Below are positions 10,439 to 21,870 of a stretch of DNA of 64,000 nt, piece by piece (the first letter of the stretch is position 1; every line of letters starts with the position of its first letter). The notes under the pieces were generated by a model that saw only the letters and a program-made list of their open reading frames with translations, had not been told where the DNA came from and searched no databases. This DNA is from Cephalotus follicularis (taxonomy: Eukaryota; Streptophyta; Magnoliopsida; Oxalidales; Cephalotaceae): the NCBI GenBank assembly GCA_001972305.1, contig BDDD01000021.1:62001-126000 (forward strand). The letters run 5' to 3'. Both the position numbers and the translations under genes were made by a program.

Positions 10439-13151
10439 TGTTGAAAACTATTTGGATGTTAAAGCCATTTTAGCTCATAGGTGTTCATATTGTCCCTTTT
10501 TGATTTTTCCAACCAAAAGCATCCATGCAAAGGAAACAACCTAGAATATCTATGTTCATAAATGTCCTCAACATGCCTAGGATCAGTAATTGGCATTCCA
10601 ATTTAACCACAACACAATTTCAAGCCACAATTCCCACGGGTCAAGCATGTAAAATTTTGGGTCTAACCGAAATGATGGAATTAGGGTTTGCCTAGTAAAC
10701 TCTAGTAATGTCATGGGAACCAAGGCATGAAACCCTTAGGGTTTCGGCCATGGTCCCTCTAAGGAACAAGTTTACGCCATGATAGTGTTTCCATCATGAA
10801 ACCCTAGCTTGGCCAAAATTCAAAGGGAAGAACAAAAGAGCAATAAGAAGGAGATAAAGTGTCATTACCCTTGGTGATGGCTCCTTCCTTCAAGTAGCTA
10901 CCTCTACACTTTTAGGTTCTATCCTTGCACTCTAAGCTCCACAAGGAAAGCTACAAATCCATGGGTACAAGATTCCAAAAGGTGGCCGAAAGTTTCAATC
11001 TCTCAAACACTCAAAATAGAAAATAGAACTTACATCACTTGAAGCTCTTAGCTGCAAGGAGAGTTCTAAAAACTAATCTAGTGGTCAAGACAAGTAAAGG
11101 TATATCACAATGAATGATATACCTCCACCTATAATGACCAAAGGAGGGGTGGATAGGAAAAGAGTGTCTTATTTCTTCTTGAAGCTCTTAACTTCACAAC
11201 AATGGCTTCTAAAGACAAAAGAAGTAATGTAGAAGATAGAGTATATAGAGAGAACTACGGGTTCACTCCCAAAAGATGAAAGCATGAAGTATAACTTACA
11301 ATGAGACTCTTAGTCTCTCAAAAAGGCCGGCCAAAAAAGTTATGAGGCAAGGGAGACCATTCCCTTGCCCATACTTCTGTCATAGGATCCCATACTTTGG
11401 GCCATACATTCACATGGGCTTGAGTGTCTAACACTCAAGCCTTTGACCATTTCAAATTGACACTAATAGTAATAGAATGGTAGCTAAGGAGGGAAGGGGG
11501 GAGCTTGGCCGAAATTTCTTATAAAGCACTCCAAATTTGCCCAAGCATGTACACAAAATAAAACATGTGCACCATGCCTTTAACTTACACCAAGTAAGCT
11601 TGCCCATACCTCCCATGTGACATTGAGTGTCCTACACTCAACATTCAAATTTCAAATGCTCACTAGAGGATAGGCTAATGGTGGCTAGGAGGGGTAAAAG
11701 GGGTTGGCCACAATGTGCTTCAACAATGCACATTTTCGGCCCAAATGTGCACCATGCACATTTGCATGTTTGGGCCGAATGTGTCCAAAACATTCAATGC
11801 CCAATGCTCTCTTATACAAGTCCATATAATTACTTGTGATACACTCATCCTTTGACTAGAGTAAATTAACTATGGTGTAGCTAGGTGGTCACCATACTAA
11901 AGTGACAGAAGCCTAGCAAATCAAAATACTCATGCAAAGTAACATTTCTAAGATGCTATCCTCCCACCAAGTGACACATGTCTAGCGTATATCAACAAAC
12001 CCAATGATCAAGTGGGACCCTAAAGTTCAGTTTGGAATCCGATACAAAACATAAATTTCCTGAAACATCCCAAGGTTCTAGTACGACCATACTAATAGTC
12101 CTAGACTATCCAAATGGCCCCAGACTGATATCTAATAAGTTTTTGGATCCGTGGAATTAATTCTAAATTAATTTCCATGTTAATCAATCGATAAATGGTT
12201 AAACCAATACTTTCTCCTGTCGTCAGCATATGTCCAACGTTTCCCTCATCATCCTTGGCTCCGACCGCGGTCTAGGACATGGATAAGTGTCAACCCTATA
12301 TGAAAGCCGCAATGATTGTAAATTTGGTAACACATTGCGACTATCAACAGACATCGCCAGAAACCTAGTCTCCAATCCACCGGTACCTGGCTAGGTTTTT
12401 CCAAGTCTATAATGGACACAGATAGTATAGAGCCGGTCACCCAACCTATGGGTGTGACGATCCCTTATTGCGTGCTCACTCACACTCGAACGCAGATTCC
12501 ACAGGGCCCAAAGATAACCTATTTGCTAGCTCTGGGGGCTGGGTAAGGCATAAATAAAATCCAGACAGTCAATACACAATGTCAAGCAACCGCTCTGGTC
12601 TAAGGAATATCACAGGTCCACGGATGGCGTACTAGTCCCCTAGTGACTATACACTACCGACATAGATAGGAATCAACTATTGACAGGGGTAGGTCCATCC
12701 AAATAGGATTCCTATGGTGGATCAATTCAGTGAACATACCCTAATATGCACCCCGTCATTAGCTCTAGGTTCGAAGCCAAATGGAAATGAGATACTCCAC
12801 CTTCCACTGTTGGGATGTGAGCATGATAACGGCAAGTCTATCCGGTTATACTCTTGCCCTAAGGCAGTGAACCTACGATTTGGAACATTTGTCACAGGGA
12901 GTAAGGTAGTCATTCTCATCGACCCTAGGCATGACATCCCACCATTTTATGTAACGGGCACCACATGTGTTCTCAATTAATATGTAAATTAAACTGAGAT
13001 GGTAAACTAATTTGGGATATCGCACATGGCATGCCAAAACAATTGGAATTTGTACAACATAACATAAAAGGAATCTCATATTGTATATATAAAGTGATTT
13101 ACATGTACATACAGCCACCTAGTGGCTTGTAGGGTCACCCTATACCTAACA
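10439..13151. mobile_element. 2.7-kb solo-LTR-like insertion with 5-bp target duplication
   Basis: Plus strand begins TGTTGAAAACTATTTGG at 10439 and ends CCTAACA at 13151, with ATCAA at 10434-10438 and again at 13152-13156. TG...CA termini plus a 5-bp duplication are the signature of an LTR-integrase insertion. No internal direct repeat, PBS or coding domain is visible, so a solo LTR left by LTR-LTR recombination is the simplest reading. A 2.7-kb LTR is long but within the range for plants. Orientation is uncertain; the minus-strand start TGTTAGGTATAGGG looks more copia-like. The interrupted RT gene reads through once the insertion is discounted. Short open stretches inside (such as 12714-12980) show no domain. 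Confidence 0.75.
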
Positions 13152-13156
13152 ATCAA

Positions 13157-13460
13157 TACACATTCTCTAATTACCGTTGGGTTTACGCACCATCACCACA
13201 TTCGACAACCACTTTCAATAGTGTTCTTCCCTGATAAACCTAGCCTTTAGCGGTTTATCGACCTATTCTGAAATTGCGGTTTGCCTTTCCGGAGAAAAAT
13301 TTCTTTTCTTTCTCCTAATTGGGGGATAATTTGGGTCTATACTGAGGTTGTGGACAATAACATCAGAGCTAACTCTCAGGATCTCCTCGACAGACCAAGC
13401 GAAGACATCACTGATATCTTTAATAAACTGAATGATTTTACGTTTCTCTGGATGTTGCAA
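13157..13460 (-). pseudogene. Gypsy protease-RT spacer and RT N-terminus
   Basis: Minus strand gives KDISDVFAWSVEEILRVSSD, the linker typical of TAT elements. It continues after a stop into the RT N-terminus (NVVMVRKPNG, then RMCID), which is cut at 13157 by the insertion. It is the missing front half of the RT at 9621-10433. Confidence 0.8.
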
Positions 13461-13539
13461 TTTTGATCCAATCCGAAAAAACCTTTATCTTATCTTGAGC
13501 ATCTACTGATACCTGGATTAGGTGATCCATGAGTTCGAG

Positions 13540-14028
13540 TCATTCCGGATCTATTTCATCTCTGAAATTCACATTCGCAATAGTTAGAGCTTTCTCTTTC
13601 GCCTTTTGCTTCACAGTTGCAACTTGGCACTTTTGAGCAACTACTTGATCTCCTCTGATTTTTCCTACACCACATTTAGTTGGAAATTTGACCATCAAGT
13701 GTTTGGTCAAAGTTATGGCATGAAATAAATTCATGCATGGTGTGCCCAAAATCGCATTATAGGGGCTGGGTGTATCAACCACAATCAATGTTATATCCAC
13801 AAAAGCCTGTCTTGGAGAATTCCCTATAATGATCGGAAGAGTCACTGACCCTATTAGGTATACCACGTCCTCTGAAAAACCAATCAGATGAGTATTAACA
13901 GGCTTCAATCTTTCTTCTCGCACCATCAGTTGATCAAAGGCGTGTATATATAGTATATCGGCTAAACCACAACCACAGATCAAAACCTTTCGCACCAAAA
14001 ATAGATCAGCACTAACCTCAACTACCAC
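13540..14028 (-). pseudogene. Gypsy aspartic protease region (TAT type)
   Basis: An open 162-codon stretch with CGCGLADILYIHAFDQL at the position of the usual DSGSSADILY block, so the catalytic Asp-Ser/Thr-Gly is altered to C-G-L or lost. Next come the family blocks VYLIGSVTLPIIIG, YNAILGTPCMN and MVKFPTKCGVGKIRGDQVVA. The length and order fit the retropepsin region of TAT elements. The domain is dead by its active site. Confidence 0.8.
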
Positions 14029-14099
14029 TGGATCCGAATGGGGTAGTAATATGCCTTCGAGAACATCATCGCTGAAACTGATGAGGTCTTCCGACTTAT

Positions 14100-15460
14100 C
14101 TGACCTCTACACAGCCATAGTTTGTCAAGCATATGCCTTTTGAGATGAGTTCAAATTACCAACAAATGTGGGTCCTTCAAAATTAGTATTAATTATACGT
14201 TGAGGTTCCCCGGGATTCAAGTTTTGTCGCTGTTCTTCTTGCTGATCAACTCCTTTTTCTCTATTCGGTGCTTCTTTAAATCATCCCGAATAGCCTTCCC
14301 AGATTAATCTTTTTATCTCATTCTTGAGATGTCTACATTCATTAGTATCATGGCCAATCGCATAATGAAATTCGCAATACTTGTTTTGGTTTCTTTTCTC
14401 AAGTGGACCTTTCATAGATTCAGGATACTTGATTAGCTCATTTTTTTATTTCTTGGAGTATGATTGCATATGTCTCGATTAAGGGCATATACTTCACAAA
14501 TCCCCTGAATTGGGCCTTCTGAGTTTTCAGCCCTTTACTCCTTTTATTTTGATCTTCTGCTTTCATTGAATCCTCATTTCCTTTTCTTTTCTCTCCTCTG
14601 GCTTGTGCAAGTTTACCTGTCTCACCTCTTCTAGAATTTATCAAAGCTTTGACTTCCATAACGCCCATTGCTTCTTCTGCGTTTATATACTTCTCCACCC
14701 TTTTAAGGGGTTCTTCCATATTTGTCGGGTGCTTTTTCATCAGTGAAATTGAGTCTTCTTAAGTCCGCTCAGCAATGCTGCCACGATAAATGATGGTTCT
14801 AGATCTCTGACCTACAGAGATTATTTGTTGAACTATGCTAGGTATTGTCTTAGATCTTCATTTTCTTTTTGAACTACAGTCATAAGATACGCAGAGGTCT
14901 TCTTCTATGATCTACTATTTACAAACTTAGCAACAAACAGCTCACTAAGTTGAAAGAAGGAATAAATAGATTCATGCTCTAATTTTCCATACCAAGTTTG
15001 AGTTGTACCAGTAAGAATTACAAAGAATGGCATTCGATACTGGATGTATAAGCATTACATTACGGTAAAGACGCACGTGATCCAGTGGGTCTTTAGTCCC
15101 ATCATACTTTTCCATGGAAGGGGATTTAAACGATGCTGGCAGGGGTTATTTCATGATGGCCAGGATAAATGGATGATTACTCATATCTATGAGCTCTACC
15201 AAATAACCTCCTCTTTGGTCCACTTCTCTAGGTCCATCGAATCTCCTTTCCATGTCAACAATCCAACTTTGCAGCTCTGTTCTATGAACAGGTTATGCCC
15301 TAGTTCTACTAGTGGCCTGCATATGTTCTCTCTTGGGAGATCTTTGTCTGCTATGTTGAGGTCCCACCCTATCTCGAGCTCTGGCTCTCCTAAGTCCATC
15401 GAAGACATATCTGCTAGGTTGTCTGTCCACCGACGTATTGCACTGATGACTTAGTTCTTC
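14100..15460 (-). pseudogene. Gypsy gag remnant (TAT type)
   Basis: The clearest part is 14438-14740 (minus): LKRVEKYINAEEAMGVMEVK followed by a lysine/arginine-rich tail, the gag C-terminal region of TAT elements. Further right, sequence with stops continues to about 15420, with gag-like tryptophan-containing pieces near 15000-15200. Frames change several times, so I cannot delimit the original gene. Confidence 0.6.
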
Positions 15461-15905
15461 TCTAAAATTGTCACCACAATATCATGAATAGAACGATGTT
15501 CTTCATGATCATGAGGTGCATTCCTTGTTCCTGGCGGTGCCCTATGAACAGATCTGCTCAGGTGTGAGCCCTTACTCTGGCTTATCTGAAACCTAGAAGG
15601 GTCCTTTTGTTGATCCAAATTTCTCTGTTGTTATAATTCCCGTGCAGTCCATTGGAGAGAGTGTGACATATCTCCTATACGTTGGAGCAACCTATTAAAT
15701 TCTTCCCTAGTGACAAAAGGATCTTTTGGCTGGTTCCGTTGCTGAAGTTGATATTGAGATTGCTAATTTTGATCCAAGGGATTCTGTTGGTTATGTGTAG
15801 CCTCTTGATTATGTTGGCTACATGTAATTACTCTCCTTGGGGGCATATTTATCGTGAATATTAAACTATAGGGGATACAGAATTGTTCCCATAGACAACG
15901 CCAAC
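15461..15905 (-). other. Leader and primer-binding site of the first TAT element
   Basis: Minus strand immediately inside the LTR reads TTGGCGTTGTCTATGGGAA (about 15886-15904), a damaged form of the TTGGCGCCGTCTGTGGGAA site common to plant TAT/Retand elements. The rest of this stretch is glutamine-rich leader or gag N-terminal sequence with stops and no confident domain. Confidence 0.6.
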
Positions 15906-16413
15906 TATTGATGAAAGAATTTGCTTACTTGATCAACACCGAATATCAACACTCACGATCTCTTTCCTTATATCTGCAAAGTAAGACAAAACAGAAGGTG
16001 ACCAGAGGCAGACTCCAGGAATGCCTCTGATAGTTAAGTCATCTTCGAAGAAGGAGGAGATTGTAATATTCTAAAGAATAAGCGGTCGTTCTTTTGGTCT
16101 CAGATTTCTTGCCTCGACATTGCATGTTAAGGTGATTTTTATAGTGTGTAAATAGGGTTACTTTGTAGAGTCCTTATTAACTTCTAGCTAAGTATTAACC
16201 AGAGTGTTGATCCTGTAGTAATGGAATCCTAATGGAGATCCTCTTCTGAAATTCATGGGATTATCATTAAATAAGGTTCCATAAGGAATCTTAACATGCT
16301 TTTTTCCCGTATTTATTGAGGTTTAATTTGTCTCCATTAATGAGTATTATTGCCATGTGTCACGCTGTGACTGGTGGGTAGTTTTTTCCCATATCAGCCA
16401 TCATAACAGGACA
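15906..16413 (-). mobile_element. 5' LTR of the first TAT element (about 508 bp)
   Basis: On the minus strand it starts TGTCCTGTTATGATGGC at 16413 and ends next to the PBS at 15906 (terminal CA decayed to TA). A TATAAAAAT box lies at 16135-16143 (minus). The bases outside the start (TTTGG, plus strand 16414-16418) continue an RNase H reading frame of the neighbouring element, which marks the insertion point precisely. Confidence 0.75.
16135..16143 (-). promoter_or_regulatory. TATA box of the first TAT-type LTR
   Basis: TATAAAAAT on the minus strand about 270 bp into the 508-bp LTR, a usual place for the U3/R promoter. No other promoter element is discernible. Confidence 0.45.
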
Positions 16414-16418
16414 TTTGG

Positions 16419-17257
16419 CTTCGAAGGACACATTCATTTGATTGGCGACCAGCTAAGAGTCAGTGTATGAAACTAGGATTTGTACTTGTAAATTTTTCGC
16501 CAGTTTTAGGCCTGAGATCAAAGCCTCATATTCGGCTTCATTGTTCATTGCCAAAAATTGAAATTTCAGGGCATCCTTCAGAGTCCACCCATATGAGATT
16601 ATTAACATTAACCCTACTCATGTCCCTTGTTGGCACAAAGACCCATCCACATACAGGGTCCATCCCAAAGTGGTCTCCGGGGCTTGATTTTCCTTCATTT
16701 CTATCTCGATCTGGCTTGTGCACTCCTCTAGAAAATCCATCATGACTTGCAACTTCATTGCCAGCCTGGGCCTTTGATGGATACCAAACTCTCCTAACTA
16801 TATAACCCACTTGACAAGCCTTCTCAAGGTATCCGACTTTTTGAAGGGCTTGTCGTAGAGGCTGATCTGTCATTACATTGACTGTATGGGCTTGTAAATA
16901 AGGTCTCAAATTCCTTACAGATTCTACCAAAGCAAAAGCCAGTTTTTGGATTGGTGGGTATCGAGCCTCATGTTCTCCCAGTATTTTGCTGACAAAGTAT
17001 ACCGTCCTTTGGACCCTCTCTTTTTCTTGTACTAACACCAAACTTACTGCAGTGTTCGAGGTTGATAAGTATATCAATAATGTCTCCCCTGGATGCAGTT
17101 TTGTGATCAATGGCAGTGACATTAGGTACGACTTTAATTCCTCAAATGACTTTTGACAATCCAGCATCCATTCCAAATCCTTTCCCTCCTTGAGTTTCTT
17201 AAAATATGGCAAACACCGATCTATAGACTTAGAGATGAATTGGTTTAGCACATCCAA
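16419..17257 (-). pseudogene. Gypsy RT C-terminus and RNase H
   Basis: An open 239-codon stretch (16538-17257) covers the RT connection (LEWMLDCQKSFEELKSYLMS) and RNase H-like blocks TVYFVSKILGEHEARYPPIQ and YLQAHTVNVMTDQPLRQALQK. Left of it, minus-strand sequence continues with a TDS*LVANQM word until the LTR of the inserted element begins at 16413. The reaction is degradation of the RNA strand of the RNA:DNA hybrid. Confidence 0.85.
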
Positions 17258-17863
17258 TCGGCCATTAAGCCTCTTAACAACTACCGCTTTAATCTTTCCA
17301 GGATTGACCTCAATTCTCCTTTAAGTCACCATGTATCCAAGGAATTTTTCTGAGGTTACCCCGAAGGCACACTTGGCAGGATTTAGCTTTAGCTGATGTT
17401 TTCTCAGCACCCCGAAGCATTCCTGCAAGTCAGCGAGGTGACTCCCCACCAAATAACTCTTTACCAACATATCATCAACGTAGACTTACATGTTTCTCCA
17501 TATTTGATCTGTGAATATTTTATTCACAAGTCTCTGGAATGTTGCCCCAGCATTCTTCAGCCCAAAGGGCATCCCCTTATAACAGTGCGTTACTTGTTCT
17601 GTGATGAATGAGGTTTTTTCTTCGTCCAGTTTGTACATTTGGATTTGGTTATACCCCAAGAAAGTATCCATGAAACGTTGCAGTTGGTTTCCCGAGGTTG
17701 CATCCACTAGTTGATCTATCCGAGGTAACGAGTAGTTATCTTTTGGACACGCATTATTCAGATCAGTAAAATCGATACACATCCTCCACTTACCATTTGC
17801 TTTTTTGACCAATACCATGTTGTCCAGCCAATCTGTATAATCAACTTCCCTAATAAGTCCCGC
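17258..17863 (-). pseudogene. Gypsy reverse transcriptase
   Basis: Long open stretch with VLVKKANGKWRMCIDFTDLN, CPKDNYSLPRIDQLVDATSG, then GMPFGLKNAGATFQRLVNKIF. One stop (near 17487) separates this from VYVDDMLVKS, LKLNPAKCAFGVTSEKFLGY and RRIEVNPGKIKAV. The catalytic YVDD is kept. A single in-frame stop in an otherwise complete RT suggests fairly recent decay. Confidence 0.9.
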
Positions 17864-18709
17864 CTATAATAGCTTTTGAGCCTCTTGCTTGATGGATTCA
17901 TGCCTTTCTTGCACGAATGCCCTCTTCTTCTGTTTAACTGGCCTACACTTCTGCGATACCCCTAGTTTGTGGTTCATGGTCCTAGGATCTATCCCGGGAA
18001 CATCATTGGCTAACCAGGCAAATACATCCTGATTTTGGCCGAAGAACTGAATCAATCGCCCCCTTATGTCTTCTTGCTTGAAGGTGAGTTTTGATCTTCC
18101 TGGTTTTGCCTTCTCTAATGACCACCTCTTCTAGGTCTTCTATGGCTCTTCTCTTTCCATTCTTCTCCACTTCTACTTTCAATAGATCTATCAACATCAC
18201 TTTCTTAAATTTCAATGAAGTGGAATAGCAGTCTCCTGCAACCTGCTGATCTCCTCTAACCCCTCCTATTCCTGTTGAGGTCGAGAACATCATTTTCAAA
18301 TGCGGTATTGAAACTATTGCCTTGAGGGCTGCTTGTGCTAGCCTCCCTAGAATGGCCTTATAATTTTCTGGCATTTTTACCACCAGGAAATCTACCATCA
18401 TGATCGTCTAATTCTTGGGATCCCCTAAGGTTACCGAAGGTAATTACTCTTTTTGGCTCCAATACGTCCCGGCTGAACCCCCACCAACGGAGATCTAATG
18501 GGCTTTAAGCCATCTCTCAGAAAATTCATTCTTTTGAAAGCTTCGAATGATAACACGTCTGTCAAACTACCACTATCTACGAGGACTCTTATGACATTAT
18601 GGTTGGCAATATTAGCATTTATCGCCAGATGGTCATCATGCGAAGCCCTTATACAGACCAAATCTTGATCCGAGAAAGATATCGTCACCTTGAATTTGAA
18701 CTTTTTCAC
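17864..18709 (-). pseudogene. Gypsy protease and protease-RT spacer
   Basis: Spacer at 17864-18055 (NQDVFAWLANDVPGIDPRTM, TAT style). The protease is split over two frames: 18431-18709 holds NVIRVLVDSGSLTDVLSFEAF with an intact D-S-G triad, and 18003-18401 holds YKAILGRLAQAALKAIVS and GIGGVRGDQQVAGDCY. A frameshift near 18420 separates them. Confidence 0.85.
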
Positions 18710-18799
18710 AGAATTTTAATAGGATGTACCTCCCAAGCATACTTCTTTTTGGCTGATCTACTTTCGGCACCAAACGGAAATCCTCCAGCTATTACATAG

Positions 18800-19220
18800 A
18801 TTGTGGCAATCACATCCTGATTGGCATTTCCCCCCTCTCTCTCGACTTCAAGTTACGGGGTCTTCTTTCCAAATCCCATATGTTTAGGTGTGCACGCGTG
18901 TCCTATTGGTCTATATGGTGCTCGAGCCGCCGTCTCCTGATCATTTTTTCAATTTCATCCTTCAAATTCCAACATTCATTGGTATAATACCCGTGATCTC
19001 TGTGACATTTGCACCATTGATCCAATTGTGCTTATTATTATTAGTTTTCATTCTCTCCGGCCATTTGAGTGTCTGATCATTCCTACTTTCCATCAAAATT
19101 TCCTCCATCATTGTACGTAAAAGGTGTAGGGGTGATAGACAGTTCTCCTACGCCACATATTTTTTCCTCTATCTCCTCCTCGGCCTTCTCCACCTCGGTC
19201 TTCTCCTACTCTTGACAATC
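18800..19220 (-). pseudogene. Gag C-terminal region, decayed
   Basis: Lies between protease and the clear gag core. The minus strand is rich in Glu, Lys, Arg and Gly codons, with a histidine/cysteine-containing word near 18980-19020 that may be the remnant of a zinc-knuckle-like segment (the TAT gag C-terminus is variable). No open frame longer than about 60 codons and no firm motif. Confidence 0.4.
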
Positions 19221-19826
19221 TTACTGGGAGTTCCTCATAGTTTCTTCTATCTCTTTTTTAGGGTAATATTCTGGTTTGTTCTTCCTCTCTTCTAGCCATT
19301 GGGGCTTCTTCCAGGTTTTATATTTTTTTGCCCTAGAGAGGAAGTCGGATAGGCTCTTCACTTCTCTTTTTAATATAGAGGAGTGAAACATGCCTGGCTT
19401 TAATCCATTGATGATTACCACTTCAACATCCCCCTGATCAAGGTCCCTCACTTTTGTTACCTTGCTCGGAATCTCTTCATAGTCTCTCAAGGATTCTCTT
19501 TCTATTCGCTTTACGGTCATCAGGTTGGCGGTGATCTTTCTTCGTCTCTTACAGCTCGCAAAGGTGGAGATTGAGTTCGGGGAGGGGGGGGGTACACCCT
19601 CCAGTGAAGCAGGGAATATTCGGCATTTCACCGCATCTTCGAAGTTATTAGTAAGCATTTGGTCACAAAAGCTAGCCAGGTGTTCTCCTGAATCAGTGCT
19701 TCTGTCATATCTGCCAACTTGGGGTTGCTTAAATCCCCTAGGCATCGGTTCTTCCATTATCTCATCAGTGAAGGGGTGCCCAGTATAGTGTATGAGCTCC
19801 TCAATATGTTGATCGTCCTTCTGCAC
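19221..19826 (-). pseudogene. Gypsy gag core (TAT type)
   Basis: A 201-codon open stretch with the hallmark PFTDEIMEEPMPRGFKQPQV start and GRYDRSTDSGEHLASF, then a helical capsid-like region ending in LSDFLSRAKKYKTW. This is the TAT/Retand capsid region. A run of nine Gs (plus strand, near 19582) and altered residues around it suggest a frameshifted insert inside the domain. It forms the particle shell in active elements. Confidence 0.8.
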
Positions 19827-20488
19827 TTCTACCTCTCCTAATCGTTAGGGAGCAGGTTTATGCCTTGTCACTACAATCCTGATGTGCAAAGCCCCTATCC
19901 TTGGAGCTAGGATCCTCATTTGAACTCCTCTTCTCGGCTTGGGTCTTTTACTCAGGGACGAGTTTCCTTCATCCGACATCTAATCCCTAGATCCTAAACC
20001 AGTCCTTGTCGACCTCTTGCTTCTACTGCCATCTGCTCGGTGTTCCATTCTCTCTCCCCTCTAAGCTGAGGCCTTTACATCTCTTTGAATCCCTTTTCCC
20101 CGAGCATTGTGAGGCTGAGATTCCGCTCGAGGTCTTGGGTTCAATCCCAAGGCATTTGTGACTAATTGTATCTGTTGAGATATCTTTTCTAAATCTACAT
20201 TGATGGCAAATTGCCCAGCAACCCAAGCCCCCTGATTCTACATATTCTCCTGATTTTCTGCTTGAATCAGTCAAAGCATTATCTCCTCACGCTTCGACCT
20301 CAACGGTCCACTTCGTTCAGGCCCCTAAAGTTCATTCACTAAGGCTCCGTTTATTGCTCTATTTTGCTATAAATTTCCAGTGGTCAGTGGTGCCCTCCTC
20401 ACTAATGGAAGATTCCCCGCCATAGAGTAGGGTGCAAGAACTTGGGCGGTAATGGCTTTCCGTCTGAGTTCTCACAGACGACGCCAAT
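19827..20488 (-). other. Gag N-terminus/leader and primer-binding site
   Basis: The minus strand just inside the LTR reads TTGGCGTCGTCTGTGAGAA (about 20469-20487), a good TAT-type PBS. The stretch between PBS and gag core is low in conserved motifs and interrupted by stops. Confidence 0.65.
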
Positions 20489-21228
20489 TGTTGATGCTCG
20501 AATTTTGCTCAAAAATGAATTTGTATTTCCTTCTCCAAATTCGTTTACCTCAGGGTCCAAATAGGGGTTAGAGAGCTCTATAATCTGCAAGACAAGTGAA
20601 ATTTAGGAAGCAATCTGGGGTCGTCCCTGGAACTACCCTCCAACGATCAAGTCTGTACAGGCCATAGAAGTAGTAGTATAATGTAGATTCCAGGCTTAAA
20701 GTAAAGTCAAATGTATAGTGTGATACCGTTAAGGTTTCAGATATAATGTGAGTGGGTAGCTGAAAAAAGTCCCCTCTGCAATGCTTAAACTAGACTTTTT
20801 ATAGGCCAAGGTTGGTGTCTTCATTACCAGTGTACCCTTCCGAGAATCGTGGTGCTTTTCATATGTGTATTTTTGGAGGGTCTCTCTGGTAAATGTAGCT
20901 TCGGACATTAATGATATTCTTCTTGATGGGGAGCCGCAATAATAGGGATCGGTTACACTATCTTTTATCCCCCCAAAATTCAGAGATAAGCTTTATCTCT
21001 TCACCCTCGGTATCTGAGAAGAACGAGGCAGGCATCGTGCTTTCTTTTCATCGTTCGAGGGTCGAGATTTCCCCTCCCCGACCCTTATCCACTTGTCAGT
21101 TGATCTCAAATCCAAGGTCCAAGTTCATGAATCAACACGAATTTTTCACGGTGGACGATTTTGAGGTATACTCCTCTTACGTGTCCACCTCTCCTTGGTG
21201 TAGAAAATCCGACCTTCATCAAAAGGCA
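20489..21228 (-). mobile_element. 5' LTR of the second TAT element (about 740 bp)
   Basis: Minus strand starts TGCCTTTTGATGAAGG at 21228 and ends ...GAGCATCAACA at 20489, directly before the PBS. A TATAAAAAG box lies at 20795-20803 (minus). Only this LTR of the element is in the window. Confidence 0.7.
20795..20803 (-). promoter_or_regulatory. TATA box of the second TAT-type LTR
   Basis: TATAAAAAG on the minus strand about 425 bp from the LTR start, followed by GTCTAGTTT. Placement resembles that in the neighbouring TAT LTR. Confidence 0.45.
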
Positions 21229-21239
21229 ATGACTGAAGC

Positions 21240-21560
21240 TGTAGTTAGTTAGTTCAATTATACACGTGTTAATAAATTTAGTGATCCTGTCAGTAAGGCA
21301 GTTGCAGTTTGTTAAGTCTGTTAGTATTGAAGTTGGTTGATGATTCTTTGCTTCATTAGTGAAAGATTGTGTAATGAGAGATTTATAAAACAAAAATATC
21401 AGTCATAAAGATTCTCTTGATTATAAGTTTCTAGCAGTCAAAGTCTAGAATTTCCTGTTATTGTGTGTTTCGTTTAATTTTCCATATTTTCTTGCATTTT
21501 CCTGGTAACAGCAACCCGAAACCTAGAAACCTTTATCTCTTGAATTTCTGGACTCCATCA
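21240..21560 (+). mobile_element. Short 5' LTR (about 320 bp)
   Basis: Begins TGTAGTTAGTTAG at 21240 and ends ...GACTCCATCA at 21560, followed at once by TTGGTGCTTTCATTG (21561-21575), a primer-site-like string seen after the LTRs of many plant gypsy elements. No second copy is visible. Confidence 0.65.
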
Positions 21561-21870
21561 TTGGTGCTTTCATTGTCCTTTTGAACTCAAGACCTCACTA
21601 GTTCAGTGATTCCATCAAAATGACACAAAGCACTCAATTGAATGACATCGAGAGGGAATAGTATAGTACAAATCAATACTTAGCATAAGTGTAGAAGATG
21701 AATGCCTCTCATCATCAGATGATGATGAAGATGAATGCCTCTCTTGAGATTGGATCATATCGAAGAACAGCAACACATTATTCATACTCAAGCAACACAA
21801 CAATGAGAATCATCTGCCAACAACAGTTCATCAAGAAATCAAGATTCCACCAACAATTTCCCTGTGCACA

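Larger units (their letters stand above)
8583..16413 (-). mobile_element. TAT/Retand-type Ty3-gypsy element, antisense, interrupted
   Basis: Minus-strand order from right to left: 5' LTR (15906-16413), PBS, gag, protease, RT, RNase H, integrase N-terminus. The protease-RT spacer, the FGLKNAGATYQ RT block and the gag style are those of the plant TAT/Retand gypsy group. It is cut by the 2.7-kb insertion at 10439-13151 and ends at 8583 where the copia LTR begins. The rest of its integrase and its 3' LTR are not in the window. Its 5' LTR lies inside the RNase H region of the next gypsy element, so it inserted there. Confidence 0.85.
16414..21228 (-). mobile_element. Second TAT/Retand-type Ty3-gypsy element, antisense, 3' end lost
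   Basis: Minus-strand order from right to left: 5' LTR (20489-21228), PBS, gag, protease, RT, RNase H, ending at 16414 where the first TAT element is inserted. Its integrase and 3' LTR would lie beyond the inserted element and are not seen. It is less decayed than its neighbour: RT and RNase H are open over long stretches with single stops. Confidence 0.85.

Noticed and set aside
12714..12980. Open frames on both strands inside the 2.7-kb insertion
   Set aside because: Short, overlapping, no motif, inside an LTR-like sequence.
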